The notes under the pieces were generated by a model. The model had not been told where the DNA came from and did not search any database. It saw only the letters and a program-made list of their open reading frames with translations. A stretch of 54,364 bases of DNA from Coriobacteriaceae bacterium (GTDB taxonomy: Bacteria; Actinomycetota; Coriobacteriia; Coriobacteriales; Coriobacteriaceae): positions 1 through 54,364 of the forward strand of contig CABJEP010000001.1 of assembly GCA_902364645.1 (NCBI GenBank). The letters run 5' to 3'. Shown here piece by piece: positions 16,786 through 25,830 of the stretch (position 1 is its first letter; the number at the start of each line of letters is the position of its first letter). The translations under genes were made by a program, and so were the position numbers.

Positions 16786-17688
16786 CTAGCCCGTTACGTA
16801 ATACCAAACGACGTTGTCGCCATTGGAGAGAACGTAGTTACTGCAGGCCGTCATGGGCGTTGCGCCGTTGACGGAGTACATCCAGCCGCTCGTGCCGCCG
16901 TACTGTTTCTCGGCCAAACCACCAATCGCGGAGACATACGTACCGTACGACGAGCCATGTGCGTTGACAGAAAGGCCCAGCGCGCACAGGGCATCGTAAA
17001 CGGTGGCGCCTTCGTTAAAGGTAAAGGTGCCGCCAGAGGACACGGGATTGCCCACAGCGCTCGATGTAACCGAAACCGTCACTGTTACGTAGCTGGACTC
17101 CTGTGAGCCGCTTTGGCTGCCCGAGGAGGCATTTCCACCATTAGAGGATGAGGCTCCATCAGACGACTGGCCACCGCCCGAAGAAGCACCGCCAGACGCA
17201 TTGGAAGTATCACCGGCTCCCGTATTTTGGGCAGCGGATTTATCGCCAGACTTCTTGCCGCCCCGGTCCTCGGACTTCTTGCTATCCGAGTTTTTGTCCG
17301 ATTCCTTGTTTGAAGACTCGGAATCGTCCTTGGCGTCGTTCGAACCCTTGGGCTCGTCTTTTGCATCATTCGAAGATTTGGAATCCTTGGAACTAGCCTC
17401 GCCCGAAGCGGCAGACGAGCCAGACCCCTTGGTGTCCTTGGCGACGACGCTCTCCCCCGTCACGGTCTGAACGATCCAGTCAATGGACCAGGCGCCGCTC
17501 TCGGAAGGATGGACGAAGCCCAGCGAGACGACGATCAGAATGGTGCACGCGGCAGCAAGAACGCCAAGGAGCGCCTTGCGACGAGAGGCGGACGCCGCCG
17601 AAGCGGCGCCCTGTTGCTTTGCATCGTCGAACTGAATGAACGAGGAATCTGGTTGCTTGGGGTCAGCGTCCTTGGATTTATTGGACAC
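16786..17688 (-). CDS. Membrane-anchored transcobalamin-like (DUF4430) protein
   Basis: The protein has about 300 residues. A cytoplasmic N-terminus leads to one membrane helix (LLGVLAAACTILIVVSLGF), then about 120 residues of Ser, Lys, Asp and Gly linker, and a C-terminal DUF4430 domain (FTFNEGATVYDAL, SGWMYSVNGATP, NGDNVVWYYV). DUF4430 is related to the C-terminal cobalamin-contacting domain of animal transcobalamin and intrinsic factor. The topology would display this domain outside the cell on a stalk. The upstream gene ends in TAG immediately before a possible GTG start (17697); the GTG at 17688, after aggtgaggg, has better spacing. It shares a transcript with the large DUF4430 protein and so probably its riboswitch. 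B12 or corrinoid binding is inferred, not shown. Confidence 0.75.
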   Translation of the reverse strand: MSNKSKDADPKQPDSSFIQFDDAKQQGAASAASASRRKALLGVLAAACTILIVVSLGFVHPSESGAWSIDWIVQTVTGESVVAKDTKGSGSSAASGEASSKDSKSSNDAKDEPKGSNDAKDDSESSNKESDKNSDSKKSEDRGGKKSGDKSAAQNTGAGDTSNASGGASSGGGQSSDGASSSNGGNASSGSQSGSQESSYVTVTVSVTSSAVGNPVSSGGTFTFNEGATVYDALCALGLSVNAHGSSYGTYVSAIGGLAEKQYGGTSGWMYSVNGATPMTACSNYVLSNGDNVVWYYVTG

Positions 17689-17697
17689 AACCCTCAC

Positions 17698-20600
17698 CTA
17701 CCGACGTTTGGTGAACACGAACACGCCGACGATGGCGAGACCGATGACGCCGGCGGCAACGCCAACAATGGCGAGCGGGTTGGTGCCAGTCTCCTGCTCG
17801 GAAGCACTAGAGGACTTCTTAGCAGTGGTCGTAGAAGCAGCACCCGTATCGGACTTGGAATCGGACTTCTTGTCGGACTTCTTGTCGGACTTGCCGTCCT
17901 TCCTGTCAGACTTCTTGTCAGACTTCTTGTCAGACTTCTTCTCGTCCTTCTTATCGGACTTATCGGAGTCCTTCTTGTCGGACTTGTTGTCCTTGGTCTC
18001 GGTCTTGGTCGACACCGTCGTCTTGGTCGTCGGCTTATGACCCGGGGCGACAGCGCCGCCCTTCGAGCCGGAGCCGGAACCCGTGCCAGTGCCAGCGCCA
18101 GTGCCGGAACCAGTACCGGTACCAGAACCGCCGCCGCCATTCGAACCAGCGCCGCCATTACCGCCAGGGTTAACGGCATTCTTGGTCCACTTGGCATACA
18201 GCGTCAGATCGGCCGTCACCGGCGTGCTAAAGTCATACGCCTGCGTGCAAGCCTCATCGGTATACCAACCGCCGAAAGTGTAGCCATCGCGCGTCGGATC
18301 GGCCGGCTTGACCAGCTTGCCATCGGCCGTAGCAACAAACTTAGTGTCGCAAGCAGACCCGCCGTTGGAGTTAAAGGCAACCGTCCAAGACTCGACAGCT
18401 CCAAGTTTAAACAGCGTGCCCGAATCATTGATGTAGTAGAGATTGCCAGAAGCATCGGCAATGACCGGAGAGTCACAGTACTGGTAATGGCCAGCCGCAT
18501 CATAAATCTGCGTCGCCTCTGCATCGCCGAGCGTATAGCGATACACGCCACCACCAGCAGAGTAGTTGACGTAATCCTTGCTATCCGCGCTGTTAACGGT
18601 GAAGTACACATAGGTCTTGCCGCCCTGAACACTCACCAGCGGAGTAGCAGCAATACCGTTGAGGCCAGCCGGCAGCGCCTTGCCGTCGGCAGCAGCGACC
18701 ATCGTGGTCTTACCCGTCTTCAGGTTATAGAGAACCAGAGCAGAGCCAGTAGCCGTCTGTCCGCCGACAATCAGATTGTCACCAGACACCGCAGGGGCGC
18801 TCAGATTATTCGTAAGGCCCAGATCAACCGTCTTCTGTTCACTCAGCACGCCCTTCGCCGAAAGCGAAATCACATGGAGCTTTCCGTCGTGCGTCATCTG
18901 ATAGAAGGTCGAACCATTGGACGGATCGGCAATGCAATCGGCATTTGCGACAGCGCCGAGCTTCATGGTCGAAACGACATCGCCCGTCGTCTTATCAATG
19001 CACTTAAGCGTACCCGCGCTCGTAGGAACGATGGCATACTTATCCGTCAAAGCCGCACCAGTCCAGTAATAGCCCTCGGCAGGGTCGATGTTCTGCCAAG
19101 AAACTTCGCCCGTGGCAATCTTAATGCGCGCAAAGGAGCCGTTGCCGTAGGTCGCGTTGTAATTCTCGTCATACGAAATATCGACCGAGCCTACATAGAC
19201 GTACTCGCCGTCCGAAACGACGGTGCAGGAGCTCTGCGTCAAGTCCGTCAAACCAGGCGTCAGCCACTTGCAGATCAGCTTGTCTGCAGTAATCGCCTGG
19301 ACCGCACCGCCGTTGAGCGGAACGATGATAAGGCCATTGGTATAGATCGGACGAGAGGTATAGCTCACCTTGGAGGCAAGCGGCGCAGAGGCAACCTTTT
19401 TGCCCGTGGACGAATCGATCTTAATGAGCTCGTTCTCGGTCGCGATGTACACAAAGCCGTTAGCAATGACAGGCTCGCTGCAGTTGGCATACTGCTGACC
19501 AGACTCGGCCTTCCAATCGAAGGCCCACTTAAGACCGGCGGCCTGCGCAGGCGTCTTGGCATCCGTTACGGTCGAACCGTTGCCACTGTTGCCGTAGCCG
19601 GCCCACTCGGCATCCCAATCAGGAGTCGTCGCGCTCGGATCCACGACAATCTTGTCGGGATCGGGCATGGGAGAATTATCGGTGGTATAGGCAAGCGTGA
19701 CCTTATCGCCGCTCTTGAGCGTAATCTGATTGGCGCAGAGTAAGGAGGGCTCTCCGTTGATATACAGATGCCAATATTTATTGGTCGCAGCATCCCAACC
19801 ATACGGCTTGTGATCGAACGGCGAAGTAATGGAATTCAGGAACCAGTACTCACCACTCTGGGAGCCGTTGTACGCAACGCCCTTGGCCTTCAGAACTGCC
19901 TCAATAAGGTTCTGGGCCGTGGAGCCTTCGGGCAGAGAAACATTGCTTGCCGTGCCCCAACGCGTATTGTTCCCGTTGACATCGGGACCGATAACATCGG
20001 CGGATCCAAGCACCTGACCGGGGAGGGCATCGGCGTCAGCACCATACATAAAGGTGACGGCGTCACCCTCCTGGAGCTTGTAGGCACCGGCGCCAACGTC
20101 GGCGAACTTGCCATTTACGTAGAAGCGCCAATAGCTATTGGTCGCAGCATCATAGCCACAATAGGACTTACCATCGAAGGGCGAATAAATGCCGTTGAGG
20201 AACCAGCCCCAAGACGATTCGCCAGCATCGAGAGTAAGGCCGACCTGCTCAAGGAGATCCTTGGCAGTGGAGCCTGCCTTGAGACTCGTCTGACCCGTCG
20301 AAGCCCAAACCTGCTGCTTGCCGTCCTTGTCCTTACCGAGAACCTGAACAGAAGCATGGACAGAATCGGACGGCAACTGGTCGCCCCAGCCACCGTAGAA
20401 CCACGTGACGGTATCGCCGGCATGGATGGTGACATTGTCCGCCGTATAGTCACTCGACTTGCCGTTGATGAACAGCTGCCAATAGGTCGAATAATCTTGG
20501 GGCGTACCCAGCTCAACACCGTTGTACTTAAGGCTCAGAATGAAGGAGCCCGCAGCAACGGCGTCAATGTCGTTCGCCTCGAGTGCGACCTTCGTAAGAT

Positions 20601-21588
20601 CAAGCGCGCTCGAACCGGACGTCACCACATACTGCGCATTATCGACCCAAGTCTGAGTCTTGCCCTGGGCATCGCGACCAATGACGGTCACATTTGCGGC
20701 AACCTGGTCTTTAACGACAGGGGACGAGCTACCAGCCGTATAGGCAAACTCAATCTTCTGCCCCTGGGTGAGCTTGACGCTGCTCGCGCCAACCGAGGAA
20801 GACGCGCCGTCGACGAACAGCTGCCAGAAGGCATAAGTCGTCGGATCGAAGGCAAGCGTACGGCCATCGCTCGGGGATGTGATGCTTTTGAGGTAGAAAC
20901 CGTATGCCGTGTTCGGATCGTAGTCTGCCTTGAAGCCCGTCTTCTGCTGCAGCTTAACGAAGGCATCCGCAGCCGTCGCGCCCTCGTCGAGCTTGAGCTG
21001 CGTGGGTGCCACCCAGGTCTGAGCCTTGCCGTCGGCATCGGTGCCGATAATCGAGAACGAGACCTCGACCTGCTTCTTGGCGACATCGCCGGTTTCTGTC
21101 GGGTTCTCTGTCTGGATGGCAGCCGCGGCGGCAGATCCTGCTTGGCCAGCGGATGCCGTCGAAGACTGCTCGCTCGTGGCAGGGCTCTCCCCCGTCGCCG
21201 AGCCTTCGTCGCCAGTTGCCGCCTCAGTTGTGGCGACACTAGTTGCAGACGCGCTCCCAGAATCCGAAACCTCGGCGCCGCTCTGCTCAGCGGTACCGCC
21301 CGCAAGCGCTGCGTCCTCGCCCGGCGTCGCAGCCTGAGCCACAGCCTCGGCAATGCCCTCAGCGCCCTCGGCCCACAGCTGAGCCGGCGTGGTGCCAAAG
21401 GCCATCGCGAAGGCCAGGAATGCCACCAGGCCGCGCTTGGCTACATCGCGCGCAATCGCGCCACGGCGATGCGAGACGCGCTGGCGCTCGTCCTCAAACA
21501 TATCCATTTGTCTCCTACTGTCTGTACTTGGAGCGTTGCCTTGAGACTGCCCCACGTCATCGCGCATGTTGCGCTCGAGTTCCCCCAT
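17698..21588 (-). CDS. Large surface protein with four transcobalamin-like (DUF4430) modules, beta-propeller and InlB-type repeat
   Basis: The 1296-residue secreted protein has an N-terminal signal (RGLVAFLAFAMAFGTTPAQLWA) after a long charged leader. A Ser/Ala linker is followed by four DUF4430 modules, roughly residues 170-655, each with a WxxxVDG or WxLFINGK-type strand and a closing YTAG- or WFYGG-type end. Next come repeats of a PQQ-like beta-propeller (about 690-1065; e.g. LIKIDSSTGKKVA) and one InlB/Listeria-Bacteroides repeat (GYTFGGWYTDEACTQAYDF). A Gly/Ser linker, a Lys-Ser-Asp rich stretch and a C-terminal anchor (ETGTNPLAIVG..., TKRR) end the chain. The anchor looks like a sortase signal but reads EQETG instead of LPxTG. 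A cobalamin-type riboswitch lies upstream, so corrinoid capture at the surface is the best hypothesis; the propeller may bind something else. The ATG at 21588 follows aaggggg. Confidence 0.85.
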   Translation of the reverse strand: MGELERNMRDDVGQSQGNAPSTDSRRQMDMFEDERQRVSHRRGAIARDVAKRGLVAFLAFAMAFGTTPAQLWAEGAEGIAEAVAQAATPGEDAALAGGTAEQSGAEVSDSGSASATSVATTEAATGDEGSATGESPATSEQSSTASAGQAGSAAAAAIQTENPTETGDVAKKQVEVSFSIIGTDADGKAQTWVAPTQLKLDEGATAADAFVKLQQKTGFKADYDPNTAYGFYLKSITSPSDGRTLAFDPTTYAFWQLFVDGASSSVGASSVKLTQGQKIEFAYTAGSSSPVVKDQVAANVTVIGRDAQGKTQTWVDNAQYVVTSGSSALDLTKVALEANDIDAVAAGSFILSLKYNGVELGTPQDYSTYWQLFINGKSSDYTADNVTIHAGDTVTWFYGGWGDQLPSDSVHASVQVLGKDKDGKQQVWASTGQTSLKAGSTAKDLLEQVGLTLDAGESSWGWFLNGIYSPFDGKSYCGYDAATNSYWRFYVNGKFADVGAGAYKLQEGDAVTFMYGADADALPGQVLGSADVIGPDVNGNNTRWGTASNVSLPEGSTAQNLIEAVLKAKGVAYNGSQSGEYWFLNSITSPFDHKPYGWDAATNKYWHLYINGEPSLLCANQITLKSGDKVTLAYTTDNSPMPDPDKIVVDPSATTPDWDAEWAGYGNSGNGSTVTDAKTPAQAAGLKWAFDWKAESGQQYANCSEPVIANGFVYIATENELIKIDSSTGKKVASAPLASKVSYTSRPIYTNGLIIVPLNGGAVQAITADKLICKWLTPGLTDLTQSSCTVVSDGEYVYVGSVDISYDENYNATYGNGSFARIKIATGEVSWQNIDPAEGYYWTGAALTDKYAIVPTSAGTLKCIDKTTGDVVSTMKLGAVANADCIADPSNGSTFYQMTHDGKLHVISLSAKGVLSEQKTVDLGLTNNLSAPAVSGDNLIVGGQTATGSALVLYNLKTGKTTMVAAADGKALPAGLNGIAATPLVSVQGGKTYVYFTVNSADSKDYVNYSAGGGVYRYTLGDAEATQIYDAAGHYQYCDSPVIADASGNLYYINDSGTLFKLGAVESWTVAFNSNGGSACDTKFVATADGKLVKPADPTRDGYTFGGWYTDEACTQAYDFSTPVTADLTLYAKWTKNAVNPGGNGGAGSNGGGGSGTGTGSGTGAGTGTGSGSGSKGGAVAPGHKPTTKTTVSTKTETKDNKSDKKDSDKSDKKDEKKSDKKSDKKSDRKDGKSDKKSDKKSDSKSDTGAASTTTAKKSSSASEQETGTNPLAIVGVAAGVIGLAIVGVFVFTKRR
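17862..17990. repeat. Tandem coding repeat (Lys-Ser-Asp tract)
   Basis: Near-identical 12- to 15-bp units (plus strand gacttcttgtcggactt type) encode the SDKK/DKKS tract near the C-terminus of the large surface protein. Such DNA is prone to length change by slippage, which would alter the stalk length. Confidence 0.8.
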
Positions 21589-21649
21589 CGGGACCCCCTT
21601 CCCTCCAGAGCCCTATGCACACCGGCGGCAAAAGCCGCAGCCGCATGCA

Positions 21650-21830
21650 AGACGGGAGGCGATCCGACTTAACCTTAACGACTCGGGCACGTCGTCCGAT
21701 CTGCGACGCGAGCATCCCGAGCCAAGAGGAATTACGGTTACTGGTACAGCCGGGGACTTGCACCCCGATTCTCCCAAATGCGCAGGATAACCGCGCATTC
21801 GTGCGTCTCCGCACCACCATCTAGGCCATC
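21650..21830 (-). promoter_or_regulatory. Cobalamin-type riboswitch
   Basis: Read on the minus strand, the core (21775 down to 21732) has GGGAGAATC, then GGTGCAAGTCC, CCGGCTG and AGTAACCGTAA, in the order of the cobalamin riboswitch consensus (GGGAA, GGTGNAANTCC, GCTG, CNACTGTAA). A P3-like hairpin (AATGCGC/GCGCATT, 21778-21800) precedes it. A stem with GCTCGGG and CCCGAGT follows, then GTCGGATCGCCTCCC, comparable to the consensus GTCAGGATACCTGCC. A further hairpin near 21610-21650 could control access to the ribosome-binding site at about 21595. It leads into the DUF4430 unit. The class assignment rests on motif order; the ligand could be adenosyl- or another cobalamin. Confidence 0.78.
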
Positions 21831-21831
21831 G

Positions 21832-21860
21832 ATTATTACCGTCAAAATGGTATCACGCAA
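21832..21860 (-). promoter_or_regulatory. Candidate promoter of the riboswitch transcript
   Basis: On the minus strand TTGCGT (21860-21855) and AATAAT (21837-21832) are 17 bp apart, placing the transcription start just before the riboswitch. Confidence 0.5.
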
Positions 21861-21886
21861 AAGGGCCTCGCACGCAGGCGAAGCCC
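21859..21886 (-). terminator. Rho-independent terminator after ubiB
   Basis: On the minus strand GGGCTTCGC pairs with GCGAGGCCC and runs into TTTTGC. It separates the ubiB unit from the promoter of the riboswitch unit. Confidence 0.75.
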
Positions 21887-21937
21887 AAGGTAAAAGCTAT
21901 TGTTTGCGATAGGAAAATGCGGTGACGGCCGCAGCCT

Positions 21938-23701
21938 CTAGTGCCTGCCGCCGTGACTGTTGAGCCAGATATTGCGGCCCAGCATAAGCGCCAGCACCAG
22001 CGCGCTCACGTAGCCCATAAAGCCAATGACCGGGATACCAAACACAACCGGCTCGATGCGCGCGTAGTACACCACCGACGAACCGATAAACAGACCGGCG
22101 ATCACAATTGCCATCGACATGCGGTCGATAATCCCACCTAGCTGTCGCAGCGCCTTATCGCTGCTCATGATCTGCGTGTTTACCTTAAGCTGGCCGCGCG
22201 TAAGCATGCGCGAAGCCAAGCCCAGATACTCGGCCGCCTCGAGCGAGCCTTTTGCCGCGCGATAGCTGCTCGCGGCAAGATCGCGTCCCATATCACGCAC
22301 GCGCGCATAGGTGCTTTTCTCGTTTTTAATGTGCGTTTGGATGATCTGGATCATGTTGACGTTGGGCATGTACTCGGTCAACAAACCCTCGAGCGTCACC
22401 ATGCCGCGCGCGAACATCGTCACCACGCTCGGCAGCTCAACATCATTCTTACGCGCGAGGTTTAACAGCGAGGTCAAAAACTCGCCGATATCCAGATCCT
22501 TCAGGTCAAGGCCCGCAAAGTCAGCCACGATAAAGTCAAGGTCGGACAAAAACGCTGAATGATCGAGCTCGGCCGAATCGCCACGCGTCACGGCGAAGCG
22601 CATGAGCGAATCCTTGAGCTTGGGCACGTCACCCTCGGCCACGGCGAAAATCATGTCCTTGACGATACCGCGGTCGTGACTCGACATACGCCCGACCATG
22701 CCCAAGTCGATAAAGTAAACGATGCCGTCCTTGAGAATGATGTTTCCCGCATGCGGGTCGGCATGGAAAAAGCCGTCGTCGAGCACCTGCGTCGAGTAGT
22801 CCTCGACAATCGCGGCACCGATCTTTTCCAAGTCATAGCCCTCGGCCACCAAGCGTTCAGGATCGGCGATCGAAATGCCGTCGACGTAGTCCATAACCAC
22901 CACGTGCTCGGTGCACAGGTCCAGATAGGATTTAGGGCACGTCACGCCATGAACGCTCTTATGGAACTCGTAGAAGTCGTTGAGGTTTTTGGCCTCGGCC
23001 AAAAAGTTGGTCTCCTCGCGAAACGAGGTCCACAACTCCTCGACTACGCCGTGCAGGTCAACGAATTGATCGGTGTTGACGAACTTGGAAACGATACGCA
23101 CCACCGAGCGGATGATATCGATGTCCTGCGCCATAACCTGCTGCGCACCGGGGCGCTGCACCTTGACGGCCACGTCCTCGCCCGTCACCAGACGAGCGCG
23201 GTGCACCTGCGCGAGCGATGCGCTACCAAGCGGATTGGGATCGATCGCATCGAACATCTCCCCCAGGCGCAGGCCGTATTCTTCTTCCAGACAACTGAGT
23301 ACGACCTCGTACGGCACCGGCTCCACGTCGGAGCGCAGACGACGCAGCTCGTCGCAAAAGCGTTGCGGCAGAATCTCGGACCGGTTGGCCAGAATCTGCC
23401 CCATCTTGACGAACATGGGGCCGAGTTCCTCGAGCAGGCGGCGCAAACGAACCGGCGTGAGGTTATCCCACACGCGGTACTTTTTGACCAGGCGAACAAT
23501 CTGTCCGATGCGTTCGCGACGACCCGCCGGCGTGAGCTGGTATTCCTCGTCCGGCGCCATCGCGTCGGGCTCTTCGGGCACCATATCGACAGCGCGCGGC
23601 TTTTTGCGAGCGCCCGAGACGGCGGCATCGACCTCATCGACAACCGCCGCCTCGTCACCCAGAGGATCTAGATTGTTGTAATCGGTGGTGGAATCTGCCA
23701 T
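21938..23701 (-). CDS. ABC1/AarF/UbiB family atypical kinase
   Basis: The 587-residue protein has the UbiB-type kinase-like fold: the family-specific MFVKMGQILANRSEILP (KxGQ motif), the Ala-rich loop LGSASLAQVHRARL in place of a glycine-rich loop, VAVKVQRP with the Lys, catalytic DGFFHADPHAGNI, and YFIDLGMVGR. Two C-terminal hydrophobic helices anchor it in the membrane. Family members act as ATPases in isoprenoid quinone or lipid metabolism; the substrate here is unknown. It starts 8 nt after the phasin-like gene, so the two are probably translated from one message, an arrangement seen in other Gram-positives. Confidence 0.9.
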   Translation of the reverse strand: MADSTTDYNNLDPLGDEAAVVDEVDAAVSGARKKPRAVDMVPEEPDAMAPDEEYQLTPAGRRERIGQIVRLVKKYRVWDNLTPVRLRRLLEELGPMFVKMGQILANRSEILPQRFCDELRRLRSDVEPVPYEVVLSCLEEEYGLRLGEMFDAIDPNPLGSASLAQVHRARLVTGEDVAVKVQRPGAQQVMAQDIDIIRSVVRIVSKFVNTDQFVDLHGVVEELWTSFREETNFLAEAKNLNDFYEFHKSVHGVTCPKSYLDLCTEHVVVMDYVDGISIADPERLVAEGYDLEKIGAAIVEDYSTQVLDDGFFHADPHAGNIILKDGIVYFIDLGMVGRMSSHDRGIVKDMIFAVAEGDVPKLKDSLMRFAVTRGDSAELDHSAFLSDLDFIVADFAGLDLKDLDIGEFLTSLLNLARKNDVELPSVVTMFARGMVTLEGLLTEYMPNVNMIQIIQTHIKNEKSTYARVRDMGRDLAASSYRAAKGSLEAAEYLGLASRMLTRGQLKVNTQIMSSDKALRQLGGIIDRMSMAIVIAGLFIGSSVVYYARIEPVVFGIPVIGFMGYVSALVLALMLGRNIWLNSHGGRH

Positions 23702-23709
23702 CTGCGCTG

Positions 23710-24126
23710 CTACTCGGCCTCTTCGGTATCCTTCGCATCGTCGGGCTCAACGGACTCGACGGGCACCGAGGTCACGTTGTCCTCGACTGAATCGACGATG
23801 TCGCGCACATGGGCTAGGAAGGCCGTGCGCTCGGGGGCGGTCATAACGCGGACGCGGGCAAGGATGAGCTCGTCGAGCACGCGCTGGGCCGCGGTCTCGC
23901 CCTGCATGCCCAAGCGCTCGGTCAGATCGGAGATGGTACCGCCGGCCTGCTCGAACATGTCGGACACACTGCGGGCGATATCGGGGGTGGCGGTGTCCTT
24001 GCGGACCTGCTCGCCCTTGGTGTTAAGGTCGTCGAGGACCTTCTTGCCGCCTTCGACAGCAACGGCGGCAGCGCCAAAGCCCACGTTAATGGCGCCGTTA
24101 ACAAGCTGATCGAGTTTCATAACCAT
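23710..24126 (-). CDS. Phasin-like helical protein
   Basis: The 138-residue protein opens with a mildly amphipathic helix (NGAINVGFGAAAVAVEGGKKVLDDL) like that of phasins and related lipid- or granule-associated proteins. A helical middle (RVLDELILARVRVMTAPERTAFLAHVRDIV) and an acidic tail follow. The ATG at 24126 follows ggag with 6-nt spacing; the longer in-frame TTG start would overlap that site. It is immediately upstream of ubiB, so it may assist that protein at the membrane. This is inference from context. Confidence 0.65.
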   Translation of the reverse strand: MVMKLDQLVNGAINVGFGAAAVAVEGGKKVLDDLNTKGEQVRKDTATPDIARSVSDMFEQAGGTISDLTERLGMQGETAAQRVLDELILARVRVMTAPERTAFLAHVRDIVDSVEDNVTSVPVESVEPDDAKDTEEAE

Positions 24127-24225
24127 GGTTGTCTCCAATCACAAACAACTGCATTGGCGTTCTTGTACCCAAGATTGAGCGAAAGCGACAAAGCGTTTTA
24201 GCGCTATTCGATTGACGGGAAATCC

Positions 24226-25749
24226 CTACCTCACGTTGTCGTTCATCGCGAAAGAGTTCTTCATGGCGCAGCTCGTGGTGTAGAGCACCTTGCCCAGTAG
24301 AGCATCGGTCTCCACGCGAACACGCTCGGCAAAGGCCTCATTGGCGCGTGCAAGCTCGGCAGGCACTTCGGCCTCGGGCAGAACGGCTACGGCAGCGTCG
24401 ATGTCATGGATCTGCTTGTGGCCCATGCCACCGACCTTCTCCTGATAATCCTCGACCGCGCGACCGCACTCATGGAAGCGGACGTCAGCCAGCGCGCCGA
24501 TCAGGCGGTTGGCCCAGTAGAAGTTTTCGGACGTCACGCGAGCCTGCGTGTCGGCATAGTACTCGGGCATGGTCTCGACGTTGGCGTACAGCGGAACCAG
24601 CGCGTTAAACGAGTTGGAGCCAAACGCCATCCACTGCACGGCGCGATAGGCCGGCTGTGCATAGGGACGCAGCTGCAACACGGCGAGCTGGCTGTTGCGG
24701 TTGATGCCGATGGGGCGATAGGCGCCACGCGTAGCGGGCGTGCCCTTGCTACCGTAGCAATCGTACTCCGTGCCCTGGTAGTGGCTCGAGAGTACGTACT
24801 TGATGTCCTCGATGGTCACCTTGCGCTCGGGCACGCGGCTCCAGGGGATATCGTCGCTCTCGGGCGTGTAGTCGGCGTCGGGGCCATCCCACACGTCGCT
24901 GGGGTTGAGACAGCGCTGCATGTACCACGCGCGCGGCGTGTTGTAGACGTGGTCGCTGTCGCTGTGCGAGCCAAAGGCCTCGCGCGGGTTAAAGACCGCA
25001 GCCGGGCCGTCGCCCTCGACGCCCAGCGTCAGGTCCAGATGCCACTCGGCCATCCAGGCGCGCAAGTCGGCGGAGCACATGTGATCGGCCTGGGCGCCCT
25101 CGGCGTCATCCAGGTCAAAGCTGTCGATACCCAGCTGGTTGGGCATGGTCACATAGGCGTCATCGGGCACGCGCTTGGCGATCCAGTGGTGACCGCCGAT
25201 GGTCTCGAGCCACCAGATCTCGTCCACGTCGCTAAAGGCGATGCCGTTGTTCTCGTAGGTGCCATAGCGCTCGAGCAGGTCACCCAGAATGCGTACGCCG
25301 TCGCGGGCGGATTTGGCATATGGCAGCACCAGGGTCACCATGTCCTCCTCGCCCAGACCGCCGGGCTGCGCCGGAACATAGCCGTCCTCGTCCTCGTTGC
25401 CCTTGGCGGGCACGTAGTCGACGAGCGGGTCGGCGCCGCGAACGCGCTCGTTGGTGGTGAGCGTCTCGGTTGCGGACATGCCCACATTGAGCTCGTTGAA
25501 ACCGGCCTCGGCCCAGATGCCGTGGCCCGGGACAACATCGGGGACGCTCGTGTAGCGCATGGGGTTATCGGGCAGTTCAACGGTCAGGTGACTCAGGACG
25601 CTCGTGTAGACGCGCGGCTGCTCGTCGGGATGCACCACGCGCATACGCTTGGGCTCAAACACCCCGTTGGACGAGTCCTCGTTGCGGGCAACCAACGTCG
25701 ACCCGTCGTAGCTCGCGTTCTTACCAACCAAAATCGTTGTGCACGGCAT
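24226..25749 (-). CDS. C69 family dipeptidase
   Basis: The 507-residue protein belongs to the PepD/C69 group of N-terminal nucleophile hydrolases. The Cys at position 3 (MPCTTILVGK) is the candidate nucleophile, exposed after removal of the short leader. Family stretches include YDGSTLVARNEDS, GFNELNVGMSATET, DEIWWLETIGGHHWIAKRVPDD and PWSRVPERKVTIEDIKYVLSSHYQGT. No secretion signal is visible, so it is likely a cytoplasmic dipeptidase. Aaggagg with 6-nt spacing selects the ATG at 25749 rather than the one at 25755. A MITE-like element lies in its upstream region. Confidence 0.92.
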   Translation of the reverse strand: MPCTTILVGKNASYDGSTLVARNEDSSNGVFEPKRMRVVHPDEQPRVYTSVLSHLTVELPDNPMRYTSVPDVVPGHGIWAEAGFNELNVGMSATETLTTNERVRGADPLVDYVPAKGNEDEDGYVPAQPGGLGEEDMVTLVLPYAKSARDGVRILGDLLERYGTYENNGIAFSDVDEIWWLETIGGHHWIAKRVPDDAYVTMPNQLGIDSFDLDDAEGAQADHMCSADLRAWMAEWHLDLTLGVEGDGPAAVFNPREAFGSHSDSDHVYNTPRAWYMQRCLNPSDVWDGPDADYTPESDDIPWSRVPERKVTIEDIKYVLSSHYQGTEYDCYGSKGTPATRGAYRPIGINRNSQLAVLQLRPYAQPAYRAVQWMAFGSNSFNALVPLYANVETMPEYYADTQARVTSENFYWANRLIGALADVRFHECGRAVEDYQEKVGGMGHKQIHDIDAAVAVLPEAEVPAELARANEAFAERVRVETDALLGKVLYTTSCAMKNSFAMNDNVR

Positions 25750-25830
25750 GCGCATCCTCCTTGAGCGAAGAAATCAAACGATAACAGTGTATCGCTTCGG
25801 CGCAGAAAGGGCGAAACCGCGGCGCTGGCA

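Noticed and set aside
17862..17990. Short tandem repeats as a possible CRISPR array
   Set aside because: The repeats are 12-15 bp coding units without spacers and encode an in-frame Lys-Ser-Asp tract.
17509..19743. Open frame of 744 codons on the plus strand opposite the DUF4430 genes
   Set aside because: It runs antisense across two well-supported genes, has an Arg/Gly/Ile-rich composition with no domain, and arises from the codon bias of the true minus-strand genes.
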